A stretch of DNA of 64,000 nucleotides, from assembly GCF_900129355.1 (NCBI RefSeq), contig NZ_FQVL01000004.1:62001-126000 (forward strand), given 5' to 3'. Source of the DNA: Seinonella peptonophila. GTDB taxonomy: Bacteria; Bacillota; Bacilli; Thermoactinomycetales; Thermoactinomycetaceae. Position 1 is the first letter of the stretch, and each line of letters begins with the position of its first letter. Positions 45,518 to 54,025 of this stretch are shown here, one piece after another. The translations under genes were made by a program, and so were the position numbers. The notes beneath the pieces were generated by a model. The model was not told where the DNA came from. It saw only the letters and a program-made list of their open reading frames with translations, and made no database searches.

Positions 45518-46492
45518 TCATTTTAATAAAATCCGTACAGTGGTTCCTTGATTTACCATTGATTCAATCTCGATTTGGTGACCCAGCTTCTGACAGATTT
45601 GTTTCACTAAGTACAAGCCCATTCCAGTGGATTCTTGAAAAATCCGTCCGTTTTCTCCCGTAAAATGGGGATCAAAGACTCTGGGTAGGTCACTTTTCAC
45701 GATACCGATTCCTGAATCGATTACTTCTAATATAATCTGATTTCCATCTTTCTTTCCTTGAAAGATAATTTTGCTTCCTTTCTTTTGTGTATAACGAATT
45801 GCATTGGTCGTGATCTGCGTGAGTAAAAAGGAAAGCCATTTTTCATCAGAGGTAATGGTTAGGTTTGGATCGATCACTATCTCTGGATATAACTGTTTAC
45901 GTATGAATAACCTTTTTAGATCGGAAGTAACTGAGCGAACCACATGCAGTAAACTCAATGTTTCTACATAAAAATCACGATCAAATGTATCTAACCTCGC
46001 TGTATATAAAACCAATTCCAAGCCCTTGTTCAGCCGATCCAACTCATACAGAATCGGGCTAACCTGTGACTGATTCTGTTCTTGTAGTATCAAATCAATC
46101 ACAGACAAAGGTGTCTTCATTTGATGTACCCATTGATGGATAAATTGTACATGTTGATCCAATTTATCCTTGTAGGTATAAATCTCTTTTTTATACCTTT
46201 GTCTAAGTATTCCTAGTAAATGTTCAAAGCTTTGTGTTAAAGGAGCTGACTGAGCTGACACTTGAAAATGGTCAAGCGTTGTAACTGGTTTGGTCAATCT
46301 CATATATAAGGATCGATGACTCAAAAACTGATAAACGAGATAGGTTGTCAATAAAAAAAAGTTGATAAAACTAGCGTATAAAATAGTTGAAGCATTTTTA
46401 TATCCATCTAGCCAAAAGATCAGAATGGTTATAATCAATTGCATCAAATTCAACAAAAAGAGTGGAATATGTTCCCGAAAAAACAGCTTCAT
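45518..46492 (-). CDS. BceS-like sensor histidine kinase
   Basis: 324 residues. Two N-terminal helices with almost no loop between them, the intramembrane-sensing type that depends on its ABC transporter for stimulus detection. HisKA with HQWVHQMKTPLSV; HATPase with DSGIGI and GMGLYLV. It overlaps the response-regulator gene by four bases. Confidence 0.93.
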   Translation of the reverse strand: MKLFFREHIPLFLLNLMQLIITILIFWLDGYKNASTILYASFINFFLLTTYLVYQFLSHRSLYMRLTKPVTTLDHFQVSAQSAPLTQSFEHLLGILRQRYKKEIYTYKDKLDQHVQFIHQWVHQMKTPLSVIDLILQEQNQSQVSPILYELDRLNKGLELVLYTARLDTFDRDFYVETLSLLHVVRSVTSDLKRLFIRKQLYPEIVIDPNLTITSDEKWLSFLLTQITTNAIRYTQKKGSKIIFQGKKDGNQIILEVIDSGIGIVKSDLPRVFDPHFTGENGRIFQESTGMGLYLVKQICQKLGHQIEIESMVNQGTTVRILLK

Positions 46493-47190
46493 GACTGCTC
46501 ACTCCATATTGGTAACATACGATATCCTTGTCCGCGAACCGTCTGAATCGCATCAACAATTTTAAGTTGATCCAGCTTACTTCTGACCCTTCTTATATAG
46601 ACATTAAGTGTATTTTCATCAACAAACGCTTCATCGTCCCAAATCTTTTCTAATAGCAGATCACGTGAAACAACACATTCTATCTGATTCATCAGTAGAT
46701 CCAATATTTTTGCTTCTGTATGTCTTAATTCCACTTTTTGCATGCCCCACTTTAACGTAAGCCGATCGATATCTAATTGTAATCCGTTAATTTCAATCTG
46801 CCTTTGATGTTGAAAAGAAGCGTAAGATCCGTATGTACGCCTAATTTGGCTTTTGATTTTTGCTAACGCAATTTCATGATCAAAAGGCTTGGTCAAATAA
46901 TCATCCGCACCATATTCAAGCGCCATGACTTGATCCATCTTACTATCGCGAGCCGAGATAAAGAGGATGGGGCAATTAGAGATGGTACGAATACGACGAC
47001 ACCATTCATACCCATCATACGTAGGGAGATTAATATCCAGCAAAACCAGATGCGGTTCCGCTTCCTTAAACTCTTCCATCACCAGATTAAAGTTTTTAAC
47101 TGCGTAGGTATCGTATCCATACTTTTGAATGAAGTCTGATAGCAGTGAAACAAGCATTTCATCATCTTCTACAATAAATATTTTAAACAT
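46489..47190 (-). CDS. BceR-like OmpR-type response regulator
   Basis: 233 residues. Receiver with EDDE, phospho-Asp in LLDINLP and Lys in TKPF; C-terminal winged helix with the VYIRRVRSKLD recognition region. First gene of the module. Controls the adjacent ATPase/permease operon in related systems. Confidence 0.94.
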   Translation of the reverse strand: MFKIFIVEDDEMLVSLLSDFIQKYGYDTYAVKNFNLVMEEFKEAEPHLVLLDINLPTYDGYEWCRRIRTISNCPILFISARDSKMDQVMALEYGADDYLTKPFDHEIALAKIKSQIRRTYGSYASFQHQRQIEINGLQLDIDRLTLKWGMQKVELRHTEAKILDLLMNQIECVVSRDLLLEKIWDDEAFVDENTLNVYIRRVRSKLDQLKIVDAIQTVRGQGYRMLPIWSEQS

Positions 47191-47296
47191 GGTAACTCCC
47201 CTTTATATGTTTGATCGTATATTTTAGAGATCATGTGCTCATCTGTTTCTTATAGAACTTAAAATATCATTATTTCAGTTACTTATAACACAAAAA

Positions 47297-47321
47297 AAAC
47301 TGTCTTATCATTAGACAGTTT
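47297..47321 (-). terminator. Terminator between regulator and gene remnant
   Basis: AAACTGTCT-TATCATT-AGACAGTTT; on the minus strand a T-run follows the second arm. It closes transcription of the remnant genes upstream of the Bce-like module. Confidence 0.75.
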
Positions 47322-47385
47322 CTTTTGGAAGTTAACTTTATTTAATTAAAGAGTAGAAGATTGCCCTTTTTGATGGTTTTCACCT

Positions 47386-47649
47386 CTACCGAAAATCCAC
47401 TTTTTCTGGCTCGTTCGCACTTGTGTCAAACATGCTAAAGGTTTTCAGCACTAAATCTTGAAATATACTTTGAAAAGTCTCTATATCACCCTTGATGAGT
47501 GCTTCTAACATCACACAATGTTGGTCATCCTCAATACTCGTTTCAAACCAACTCAGTACCACATCTTCATACAAAGACTCAATCTCCAAGTTAGGAATCG
47601 CTAAAAAGCCCTTGGAGTACAAGGACTTTAGATCATGAACAATGTTCAT
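47386..47649 (-). pseudogene. C-terminal fragment of an AAA-ATPase-like/PD-(D/E)XK (DUF1703) protein
   Basis: 87 residues matching the tail of the large AAA-ATPase-like family: IPNLEIESLYEDVVLSWF, then LEALIKGDIETFQ and TFSMFDTSANEPE. Complete members are about 500-600 residues, so most of the protein is lost. The function of the full family is not settled (P-loop domain plus nuclease-like fold). Confidence 0.65.
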
Positions 47650-47670
47650 GGTTCACTATCAACCGAACCT

Positions 47671-47955
47671 CTACACCCATCGGATTCGATTTAAAAAAAT
47701 CCAGCCAAAAGGAATAACAGACGCAATCAGTGCAACGATGATTTGTATAAACGACCAGCGGTCAGCCCATGAGACTTGGGCTACAGCAGCCAAATAGCCA
47801 AGAAACAGACCACCATGAATACTGCCAACAATCGTTACCGCTAGCGGTAAATCATAAACATATTTTAATGGCATAGCGATAAGCAATAGCGCTAGAAAGG
47901 ACAAGCCTTCAGTCAGACTAATCAGATGAAAACGACTCAGTGCAGTTCGAAACAA
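47671..47955 (-). CDS. DUF3817 membrane protein
   Basis: 94 residues from TTG 47955 after GGGGGAG. Three hydrophobic helices with GSIHGGLFLGYL in the middle, typical of the DUF3817 family; in some genomes it stands next to transporters. Function unknown. Confidence 0.85.
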   Translation of the reverse strand: MFRTALSRFHLISLTEGLSFLALLLIAMPLKYVYDLPLAVTIVGSIHGGLFLGYLAAVAQVSWADRWSFIQIIVALIASVIPFGWIFLNRIRWV

Positions 47956-48143
47956 GATTGCTCCCCCTCTTTTTTTACTATCGCTAGAGTACCATTCCAG
48001 CTAGAAAATAGATTAGTTAGTTGTCACAACTTATCGCCAAAATGTTGATGATATGTTTACAAAGAAACAGCCTTATCATCCACTTTGTTCGGTGTTAGCA
48101 AATTATGTTCACATCATATCCCAATCTTCTCACTGGATATTTT

Positions 48144-48368
48144 CTATAATAAAGCTTGAATATACTTGGATCGAATAAACAGAAAGTATAACAAATGTAA
48201 TACAAAAAATCCTGTAATTATTATCACTGTATATTCTGTAATCGAGGTAAATAGTTTATCTTGTAAAATCATAAGTCCCAATATAGTATTGATCACAGCG
48301 ACTACAAAAGGAATAAAGAATAGAACCCCTAATTGTATAATGAAACTCATTCGGTCATCTTTTTGCAT
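48144..48368 (-). pseudogene. C-terminal fragment of a second BceB-like permease
   Basis: 74 residues aligning with the last two helices of the permease at 42755 (QLGVLFFIPFVVAVINTILG against QLGVLFLLPIGVATLHSLVA). No start region or upstream domain is left. Points to a former second Bce-type transporter at this site. Confidence 0.7.
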
Positions 48369-48544
48369 TATTTTTCATAATTAGATCCAGCAGTAGATAC
48401 AGTAGAATTTGAAGATTGGATTCGCTGAATTTCGATCCTTAAAAAATCTGCATAAAAAAAGAGTGAATCTGTTAAGCCATAGCTCATTCGCTGCAGCTAT
48501 CACCTTCAATAGAAAGTGTTTTCATTGTATTACCAAATATATAA

Positions 48545-48577
48545 AAGAAGCCGCCCAAAGATTGGGCGACTTCCTAT
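48545..48577 (-). terminator. Terminator of the tRNA-Ser transcript
   Basis: Minus strand hairpin GTCGCCCAA-TC-TTTGGGCGGC followed by TTCTTTTA. It lies 100 bases behind the tRNA 3' end. Confidence 0.75.
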
Positions 48578-48678
48578 TTGGTAAGTAAAAAGGGCTTTTC
48601 TAACTCAATGTTAGAAGTTTTCCCCTATTTTCCACTAAATACATACCTTCGTAAAACGCGTGAAACCTGCATAAACAT

Positions 48679-48768
48679 TGGCAGAGAGGGTGGGATTCGA
48701 ACCCACGGTACGCGTGAACGCACGACGGTTTTCAAGACCGTTGCCTTCAACCGCTCGGCCACCTCTCC
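48679..48768 (-). tRNA. tRNA-Ser (UGA)
   Basis: 90 bases including encoded CCA. Acceptor stem GGAGAGG with CCTCTCT (one G-U), D arm GGCCGAGCGG, anticodon stem ACGGT/ACCGT with loop CTTGAAA (anticodon UGA), a long variable arm as in class II tRNAs, T arm GTGGGTTCGAATCCCAC, discriminator G and CCA. Reads UCA, and by wobble other UCN codons. A decayed copy lies at 33572-33662. Confidence 0.95.
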
Positions 48769-48934
48769 ACGGTTAAAATCGGGCTACAAGTAAAGATTAT
48801 AGGATTTATCAGAATTGATGTCAAGGGTAAATGGATGATTTTCTTGAGAAGTTTCGTGCTAGATTTTTACTACAAAGTATACGATTCGCTCATTTGAGCT
48901 ATATTATTCTAAATTATATAAAGGTGGAATTTCA

Positions 48935-49636
48935 TTGGGTGGATGGTTTCATGTTCATTTCTGGGAAATGACATTGCGTGCGGTGATTTCGTTTGTGGTG
49001 TTATTGATGTTGGCGCGGATTTTAGGGAAGGTTCAGATTAGCCAATTAACCTTTTTTAATTACATTACAGGCATTACGATTGGATCTATGGCAGCAGATA
49101 TAGCAGCAGAGTCACAAACTCCTTTTTTAAATGGACTGATCAGTCTGATCTGGTGGTCTATCTTAACCATTTTAGTTGGTTATATTAGTCTAAAATCAAC
49201 AAAAGGGAGAATTTTACTTGATGGTCAGCCTTCAATCTTGATCAAACAAGGTGTGATCATGGAAGATGTCTTAAAAGCAAATCGACTGAATTTAGATGAT
49301 CTGAGTATGCTATTACGGGAAAAATCTGTCTTTAGTCTGAAAGATGTAGATTATGCGATTTTAGAACCTGATGGGAAATTAAGCGTTTTAAAGAAAGTGA
49401 CGCAACAGTCCGTTACAAAACAAGATATACAAATCTCCTCGCATTCCAAATATTTACCGTCGGAGATTATCTCAGATCGGAAAATTGTTGAAAAAAATCT
49501 AAAGGAATTAGGGTTAGACCAATCGTGGGTGCTTCGTGAGTTAAGAAAACAAGGAATCCAATCAATCGATGAAGTCTTCTATGCAGAAATTCAAGCAGAT
49601 GGTTCCTTATTGATTCAAAAAGTCGCGAATCAATAA
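48935..49636 (+). CDS. DUF421 (YetF-like) membrane protein
   Basis: 233 residues from TTG 48935 after AAAGGTGG. Three N-terminal helices followed by two DUF421 domains in the cytoplasm (SKSTKGRILLDGQPSILIKQG; HSKYLPSEIISDRKI). YetF/YdfS-type proteins affect spore germination and membrane processes in Bacillus; the biochemical role is not settled. Confidence 0.92.
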   Translation: MGGWFHVHFWEMTLRAVISFVVLLMLARILGKVQISQLTFFNYITGITIGSMAADIAAESQTPFLNGLISLIWWSILTILVGYISLKSTKGRILLDGQPSILIKQGVIMEDVLKANRLNLDDLSMLLREKSVFSLKDVDYAILEPDGKLSVLKKVTQQSVTKQDIQISSHSKYLPSEIISDRKIVEKNLKELGLDQSWVLRELRKQGIQSIDEVFYAEIQADGSLLIQKVANQ

Positions 49637-49644
49637 GGTGTAAA

Positions 49645-49690
49645 CAGATGGCGGAGTGATCGGCAAAGCTCCATTTAGAAACGTAACTTA
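49645..49690 (+). repeat. Short fragment of the terminator-associated repeat (copy D)
   Basis: GGCGGAGTGATCGGCAAAGC and TCCATTT with a later CGTAACTT match the 5' part of copies B and C. The remainder is absent. Confidence 0.5.
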
Positions 49691-49708
49691 TTTCTCAACA
49701 TAGAAAAT

Positions 49709-49752
49709 ACTGCACTCCCATTATTAGTCACACTTAACAATGGGAGTGCAGT
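49709..49752. terminator. Bidirectional terminator between DUF421 and secreted-protein genes
   Basis: Arms ACTGCACTCCCATT and AATGGGAGTGCAGT, 14 base pairs, around a 16-base loop. It serves the two convergent genes. Confidence 0.8.
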
Positions 49753-49777
49753 TCAAATCAATAGTCATGTTTTGAAA

Positions 49778-50170
49778 TCAATCATAAATAATGAACCAGC
49801 TATTACTATTCGAGGTTTGAATATAAATTTCAGCTTTTTTATTTGATCCATCCACATAATCTTGGATATTCCATGAATTGCATCCATTCTTTCCGAGATA
49901 AGCATAAGTTATCCAGTTATCTGCTTTATCTGGATCATATTCCTTGATATAAAAATATCTTCCTCCATCTGACCAGTTACATACTTTTATGTAGCCTGAA
50001 GCATGTGCGTTATCAACACCTGTAATATAAGAATCAAGGGTCTTGTTATAATGCACTTTTTCGGAGGTCAACACCTGCCAACCTGCAGAATCAGCAAATA
50101 CTGATGAAAACGGTATCACGAGTGCGAAAAGTAAAGAAAGAAATGGTACGAAGATCTTTTTTAGATTCAT
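49778..50170 (-). CDS. Small secreted protein, unknown
   Basis: 130 residues from ATG 50170 seven bases after GGGAGG. Signal peptide with cleavage near SVFADS. Mature part is about 100 residues, beta-rich, with aromatic residues and two cysteines (KVCNWSDG, KNGCNSW) that could pair. No family recognised; similar in size to small exported defensive or adhesion proteins. Alone in its transcription unit. Confidence 0.75.
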   Translation of the reverse strand: MNLKKIFVPFLSLLFALVIPFSSVFADSAGWQVLTSEKVHYNKTLDSYITGVDNAHASGYIKVCNWSDGGRYFYIKEYDPDKADNWITYAYLGKNGCNSWNIQDYVDGSNKKAEIYIQTSNSNSWFIIYD

Positions 50171-50363
50171 TCTGTTTCCTCCCTCTTCCTGATCATGTAA
50201 AACGGTCACAATAAATAAAATTATACTTTGGTTGATTAGATTAATTTAGTAGGGATTAATTATTGAATAAAATTCAATATAATTGTTCCATAACAATACT
50301 TTAATTAAGATTTAATCTATTCCAATATGTATTTAGAATAGATTTTTCTTGAACAAATGAAAA

Positions 50364-50382
50364 ACCCCATAATCAATGGGGT
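50364..50382. terminator. Left hairpin of repeat copy E
   Basis: ACCCCAT-AATCA-ATGGGGT, followed on the minus strand by a T-run. Duplicated with one change at 50669-50687. Confidence 0.7.
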
Positions 50383-50384
50383 CT

Positions 50385-50666
50385 CAGACCGACGAAAAAA
50401 CCTAAGTTGAGAAAGCGAATTAGACAAAGTAGATGTATCATTCCCATGAGGAAATGGTTCGCAATATAGCCGACTTTCAGGCGCTACAAAGCCGCGACTG
50501 TGTAGTGAATAATAGGTGGTAGTACTGTCTGAGGCATTGCCGAGTTGATACCGCCCTGAGCGAGCAGTCGCGGCGCCTTGAATACACCTTTGTAGCCTGA
50601 ACTGAAGGTGAAATGCGTAACCATGACTCTAGAAAAAGAGAAGTTCATTACTTTGACTACAAGCTG
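50385..50666 (+). repeat. Terminator-associated repeat, copy E (complete, structured core)
   Basis: Begins CAGACCGACGAAAAAACC and ends CTTTGACTACAAGCTG, the same imperfect inverted ends as copies B and C. The core differs from B/C: AGGCGC (50479-50484) pairs with GCGCCT (50573-50578), and CGCGACTG (50493-50500) with CAGTCGCG (50565-50572). It shares CCGAGTTGATACCG, CCTGAGC and CCTTGAA blocks with the copy at 63578-63921. It has no open frame of note. Likely a non-autonomous mobile element or RNA gene. Confidence 0.75.
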
Positions 50667-50668
50667 AA

Positions 50669-50687
50669 ACCCCATAATCAATGGAGT
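50669..50687 (+). terminator. Right hairpin of repeat copy E
   Basis: ACCCCAT-AATCA-ATGGAGT followed by CTTTTTATA on the plus strand. Eighteen of nineteen bases agree with the left hairpin, including the loop. Confidence 0.7.
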
Positions 50688-50691
50688 CTTT

Positions 50692-51837
50692 TTATAAAAA
50701 TGTTCTTACATCATCATTACGGCTAAATTTGTAGATGGCGATGAGGAAAAAGGCAGCAGCAAATGCGCAAATAATCGCTAGATGTAAGGATAATTGACTG
50801 ATCGATTCCCCTAGTTGAAGTTGTTTAAGTGTCTCTAAAGTCCAGTGTTGGGGTAAGAAATCGGCAATCCGCTGAACGAAGTTTGGCATGATTTCCACTG
50901 GCCAAAAGCAACCCGCTAACATGCAAGTGGGAGTGATGATGATGTTTTGCAGGGTTGAGGCAGTCGATGAACTGTTGGAAAAAGAGATCATCACTAAAGA
51001 GATTGCCACTGCAACAAAAGAGTAGAGTATCATAACCAGCGCTAAACCCCAGACTGGTATATGTGTCTGTATATTAAATACCTTGGTCATTAGTAGGATT
51101 GTAATGATTGCTTGTATGATCATAATCGACATATTCACACAAACGTTAGCTAAGACAAATTTTCGAGCATTGATTGGTGTTGATAGAAGGCGGAAATATG
51201 TTCTATTCTCTTTCTCTTGTAAAATAGTGCCTGATAGGTTAGCTGCTGAAATCAACATAATGACTAAAAGGTATCCAATAGAACCAGTAGAAATTTGATC
51301 GTTAATGGATTCATCCTGTGTAGAATGGGTAACGACTTGCAAACTTCCTTTTTTTGTTCCTTGGTAAATTTGCTCAAACATTTTTATATCACCATTTGCT
51401 GCTTGTCCCATTTTGCTTAACTGGTCCAGATGGTGATTGAGATAACTTTCTACTTGTGTAGTAACAGCAGCACCTTTGATGGAGATTACCTCAACTTGGT
51501 TTGGCTTACCTGAATAAAGACCTTTCGTGAAACCAGGTTGAAAGCGAATCACTAAATCCAAGTTGCCAGAGGCTAGCTGATTTGATACATCTTTTTGTTG
51601 AATCTGCTTTACATTCATTTGCTTTAACCCTTGGATAAATTGAATCGTTTCAGTGGCAAGCTTTTGATGATCATCATTAATAATCCCAACATGAACACTT
51701 TCTGTCCCCATGCTTCCAAATAGTAAAAATGCGATTCCGATTGAAACCAGAGGTGTACCTAAATATAATAAGAGGGTTTTTGGTTTTTTCAAAATGAGTG
51801 AAAAAAAATGTTTCGTAAGCCATATAAAATCTTTCAT
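50692..51837 (-). CDS. ABC-2 type permease (LnrN/YfiN-like)
   Basis: 381 residues from ATG 51837 after GGGAGGG. N-terminal helix, an extracytoplasmic domain of about 150 residues, then five helices (ABC2_membrane_3 type) with the CMLAGCFWPVEIMP signature. Second permease of an Lnr-like exporter; starts two bases before the end of the previous gene. Confidence 0.9.
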   Translation of the reverse strand: MKDFIWLTKHFFSLILKKPKTLLLYLGTPLVSIGIAFLLFGSMGTESVHVGIINDDHQKLATETIQFIQGLKQMNVKQIQQKDVSNQLASGNLDLVIRFQPGFTKGLYSGKPNQVEVISIKGAAVTTQVESYLNHHLDQLSKMGQAANGDIKMFEQIYQGTKKGSLQVVTHSTQDESINDQISTGSIGYLLVIMLISAANLSGTILQEKENRTYFRLLSTPINARKFVLANVCVNMSIMIIQAIITILLMTKVFNIQTHIPVWGLALVMILYSFVAVAISLVMISFSNSSSTASTLQNIIITPTCMLAGCFWPVEIMPNFVQRIADFLPQHWTLETLKQLQLGESISQLSLHLAIICAFAAAFFLIAIYKFSRNDDVRTFL

Positions 51838-51839
51838 GA

Positions 51840-52946
51840 TTACAATCCCTCCCGTCTGCGTAATGAGAATATCGCGATCAATAAGCATAAGACCGAAAAC
51901 CCAAGATTATATGTGAAAGTGGGAATGGTAGCTGTAAAGTCATTGGCATAAATGACTTTCAAGACTGCTTCATTTTCCCAGGTGAGTGGGGAAAGAAAGT
52001 TGATCCAGCCAGGAGTAGGGATTGCAAACCAAGAGCCACCAAGTAATGCGGATGTATTTGCAAAGATCATGATAATCGTTCTGGCGGATGCACTGTTCTG
52101 GAGGATGTAACTAAGCATTAAGCCTAAACTGGTCGCAAGAAGAACACTACTTAATAGGATCAAGATTACTATCCATAGATGATTTCCCCAGTTTGTATGA
52201 AGCACATATTTACTAAAGCCTACTAAAAGGAGGACGCAAATCCCATTTACAAATAGGCTCCCTAGCATCTTTCCAATAAATATTTCATATCGATGGATCG
52301 GAGCAAGCAAAAGTCGATCTGCTGTTCTTTGAATGTTTTCTCCATGAACTAAGGCGACTGTTGATAACGCTCCAAATAATGTAATCATCGTGCTAATCAC
52401 TACAGCATAATAGTCCATCGAATTTGGTTTTTTACCAGGATTCAATGTTATATATTTTATATGTTGAGTTGGTGAAGAGGAGGCCATCAATTGTTTGGCT
52501 TGTTGCGGATTTACTTTTATCACTTCACTAATTAAATTATATTGATCAGAAAAACCTTTTAATAAGCCTTGAATAACACTAGCCGAGATGCCAGAAGTGT
52601 TATTCACATATAGATCAATTCCTTTGTTGCTTAATTCGATATAACCGTCCGCTTTTGCTTTGGCAATAGCTTGTTTCCCTGCATCTTTTGTTGTTTTTTC
52701 AAAAGAGAGATCAGATTTTTTGACTGCTGCCATAAAGTCGTGAAAAGGTTTTGTGTATGAATTTGCCTGTTCTTCATAATACAAGATGTGAATTTTACCG
52801 ATTGAGCTAGTGTTTTCAAAGTTATTGGAGAGTGCAGTTCCTAAGATGAGGATCAAGATGATCGGAAAGGCTAACATAAAGATAAAAGCTCTTTTATTGC
52901 GAATGGTAACTAGGATTTCCTTTAAAGTCATTGACCAAATGTTCAT
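51840..52946 (-). CDS. ABC-2 type permease (LnrM/YfiM-like)
   Basis: 368 residues; N-terminal helix, extracytoplasmic domain with NTSGISASVIQGLLKGF, and five C-terminal helices. First permease of the pair. In Bacillus the LnrLMN exporter removes linearmycin-type polyenes from the membrane. The order ATPase-permease-permease with an upstream NarL-type two-component pair is the same here, though there the kinase precedes the regulator. Confidence 0.9.
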   Translation of the reverse strand: MNIWSMTLKEILVTIRNKRAFIFMLAFPIILILILGTALSNNFENTSSIGKIHILYYEEQANSYTKPFHDFMAAVKKSDLSFEKTTKDAGKQAIAKAKADGYIELSNKGIDLYVNNTSGISASVIQGLLKGFSDQYNLISEVIKVNPQQAKQLMASSSPTQHIKYITLNPGKKPNSMDYYAVVISTMITLFGALSTVALVHGENIQRTADRLLLAPIHRYEIFIGKMLGSLFVNGICVLLLVGFSKYVLHTNWGNHLWIVILILLSSVLLATSLGLMLSYILQNSASARTIIMIFANTSALLGGSWFAIPTPGWINFLSPLTWENEAVLKVIYANDFTATIPTFTYNLGFSVLCLLIAIFSLRRREGL

Positions 52947-52967
52947 GACAAGTCTCCTCCTTTCAAA

Positions 52968-53903
52968 TTAATCACGTAAACTTCTGCCTGTGAGCGTGAG
53001 AAAGACGCTTTCTAGGTTTGGTTCTTTTTCTTGAATAGAATGAATTTCAATTTGATTTGTAATAAAATGTTGAATAATTGCATTTAAGTTGTTTACACCC
53101 ATATCTGAATTGATTTTGATCTGATTGTCACTCACTTCAACACCAAGTACCCCATTGATCGTTTGGATGGGTTCTAGTTTTAGTCCATCGATGTTTTTTA
53201 CTTCAACCCAGACGTCTTTTGTATCTGTGATGATCGATTTTAATTGTTCTTTTGTTCCCTCAGCGATCACTTTGCCATGATCCACGATGGCGATTTGTGA
53301 GCAGACTTCTTCAACTTCTTCCATGTAATGACTTGTATAGATAATCGTGCAACCCATCTCATTTAACTTACGAACAGAATTTAAAATATAATTTCGCGAT
53401 TGTGGATCAATCCCTACCGTTGGTTCATCCATAATAATTAACTTAGGCTGATGGGCAATCGCACAAGCAATATTGAGTCTTCGTTTCATTCCGCCAGAGA
53501 AGTTCTTTGGAAAGCTTTTGTGTCGATCAGATAAACCAACAAACTCAAGCGCTTTTTTCACTTGTTCATCGAGTTTAGTACCTCGAAGTCCGTATAAACC
53601 AGCAAAAAACTTTACATTTTCATAAGCAGTCAAGTCCTCATATATGGCAATATCTTGAGGTACAACACCAATATTCATTTTTGCAAAATGTCTATTATTG
53701 GTGATACTTTTACCCATTAATTGAATCTCACCGCTCGTAGCCCGAATCAAACCGGAAACCATATTGATCGTGGTACTTTTTCCAGCGCCGTTTGCGCCGA
53801 GCAAACCGAAAATTTCTCCTTCTGCTATTGATAAAGTAAGTTGATCAACCGCAATAAAATCCCCAAATTTCTTTGTTAGTTTTGTAAGTTCCAATATATT
53901 CAT
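52968..53903 (-). CDS. ABC transporter ATPase (LnrL/YfiL-like)
   Basis: 311 residues from ATG 53903, seven bases after GAGGTG. Walker A GANGAGKST, signature FSGGMKRR, Walker B LIIMDEPTVGID and switch His in YTSHYMEE; a C-terminal domain of about 80 residues follows. Partner of the two ABC-2 permeases. Confidence 0.95.
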   Translation of the reverse strand: MNILELTKLTKKFGDFIAVDQLTLSIAEGEIFGLLGANGAGKSTTINMVSGLIRATSGEIQLMGKSITNNRHFAKMNIGVVPQDIAIYEDLTAYENVKFFAGLYGLRGTKLDEQVKKALEFVGLSDRHKSFPKNFSGGMKRRLNIACAIAHQPKLIIMDEPTVGIDPQSRNYILNSVRKLNEMGCTIIYTSHYMEEVEEVCSQIAIVDHGKVIAEGTKEQLKSIITDTKDVWVEVKNIDGLKLEPIQTINGVLGVEVSDNQIKINSDMGVNNLNAIIQHFITNQIEIHSIQEKEPNLESVFLTLTGRSLRD

Positions 53904-54025
53904 TTCAATCACCTCTTTATATCACTTGAACTAAGTATAAAAAATAGAAGGAGCGACTAGGAGTGAATTCGTTCCTTCTATAGCATGATGATATTCATTT
54001 CTTTATATTAGATTTCTCATAGATT

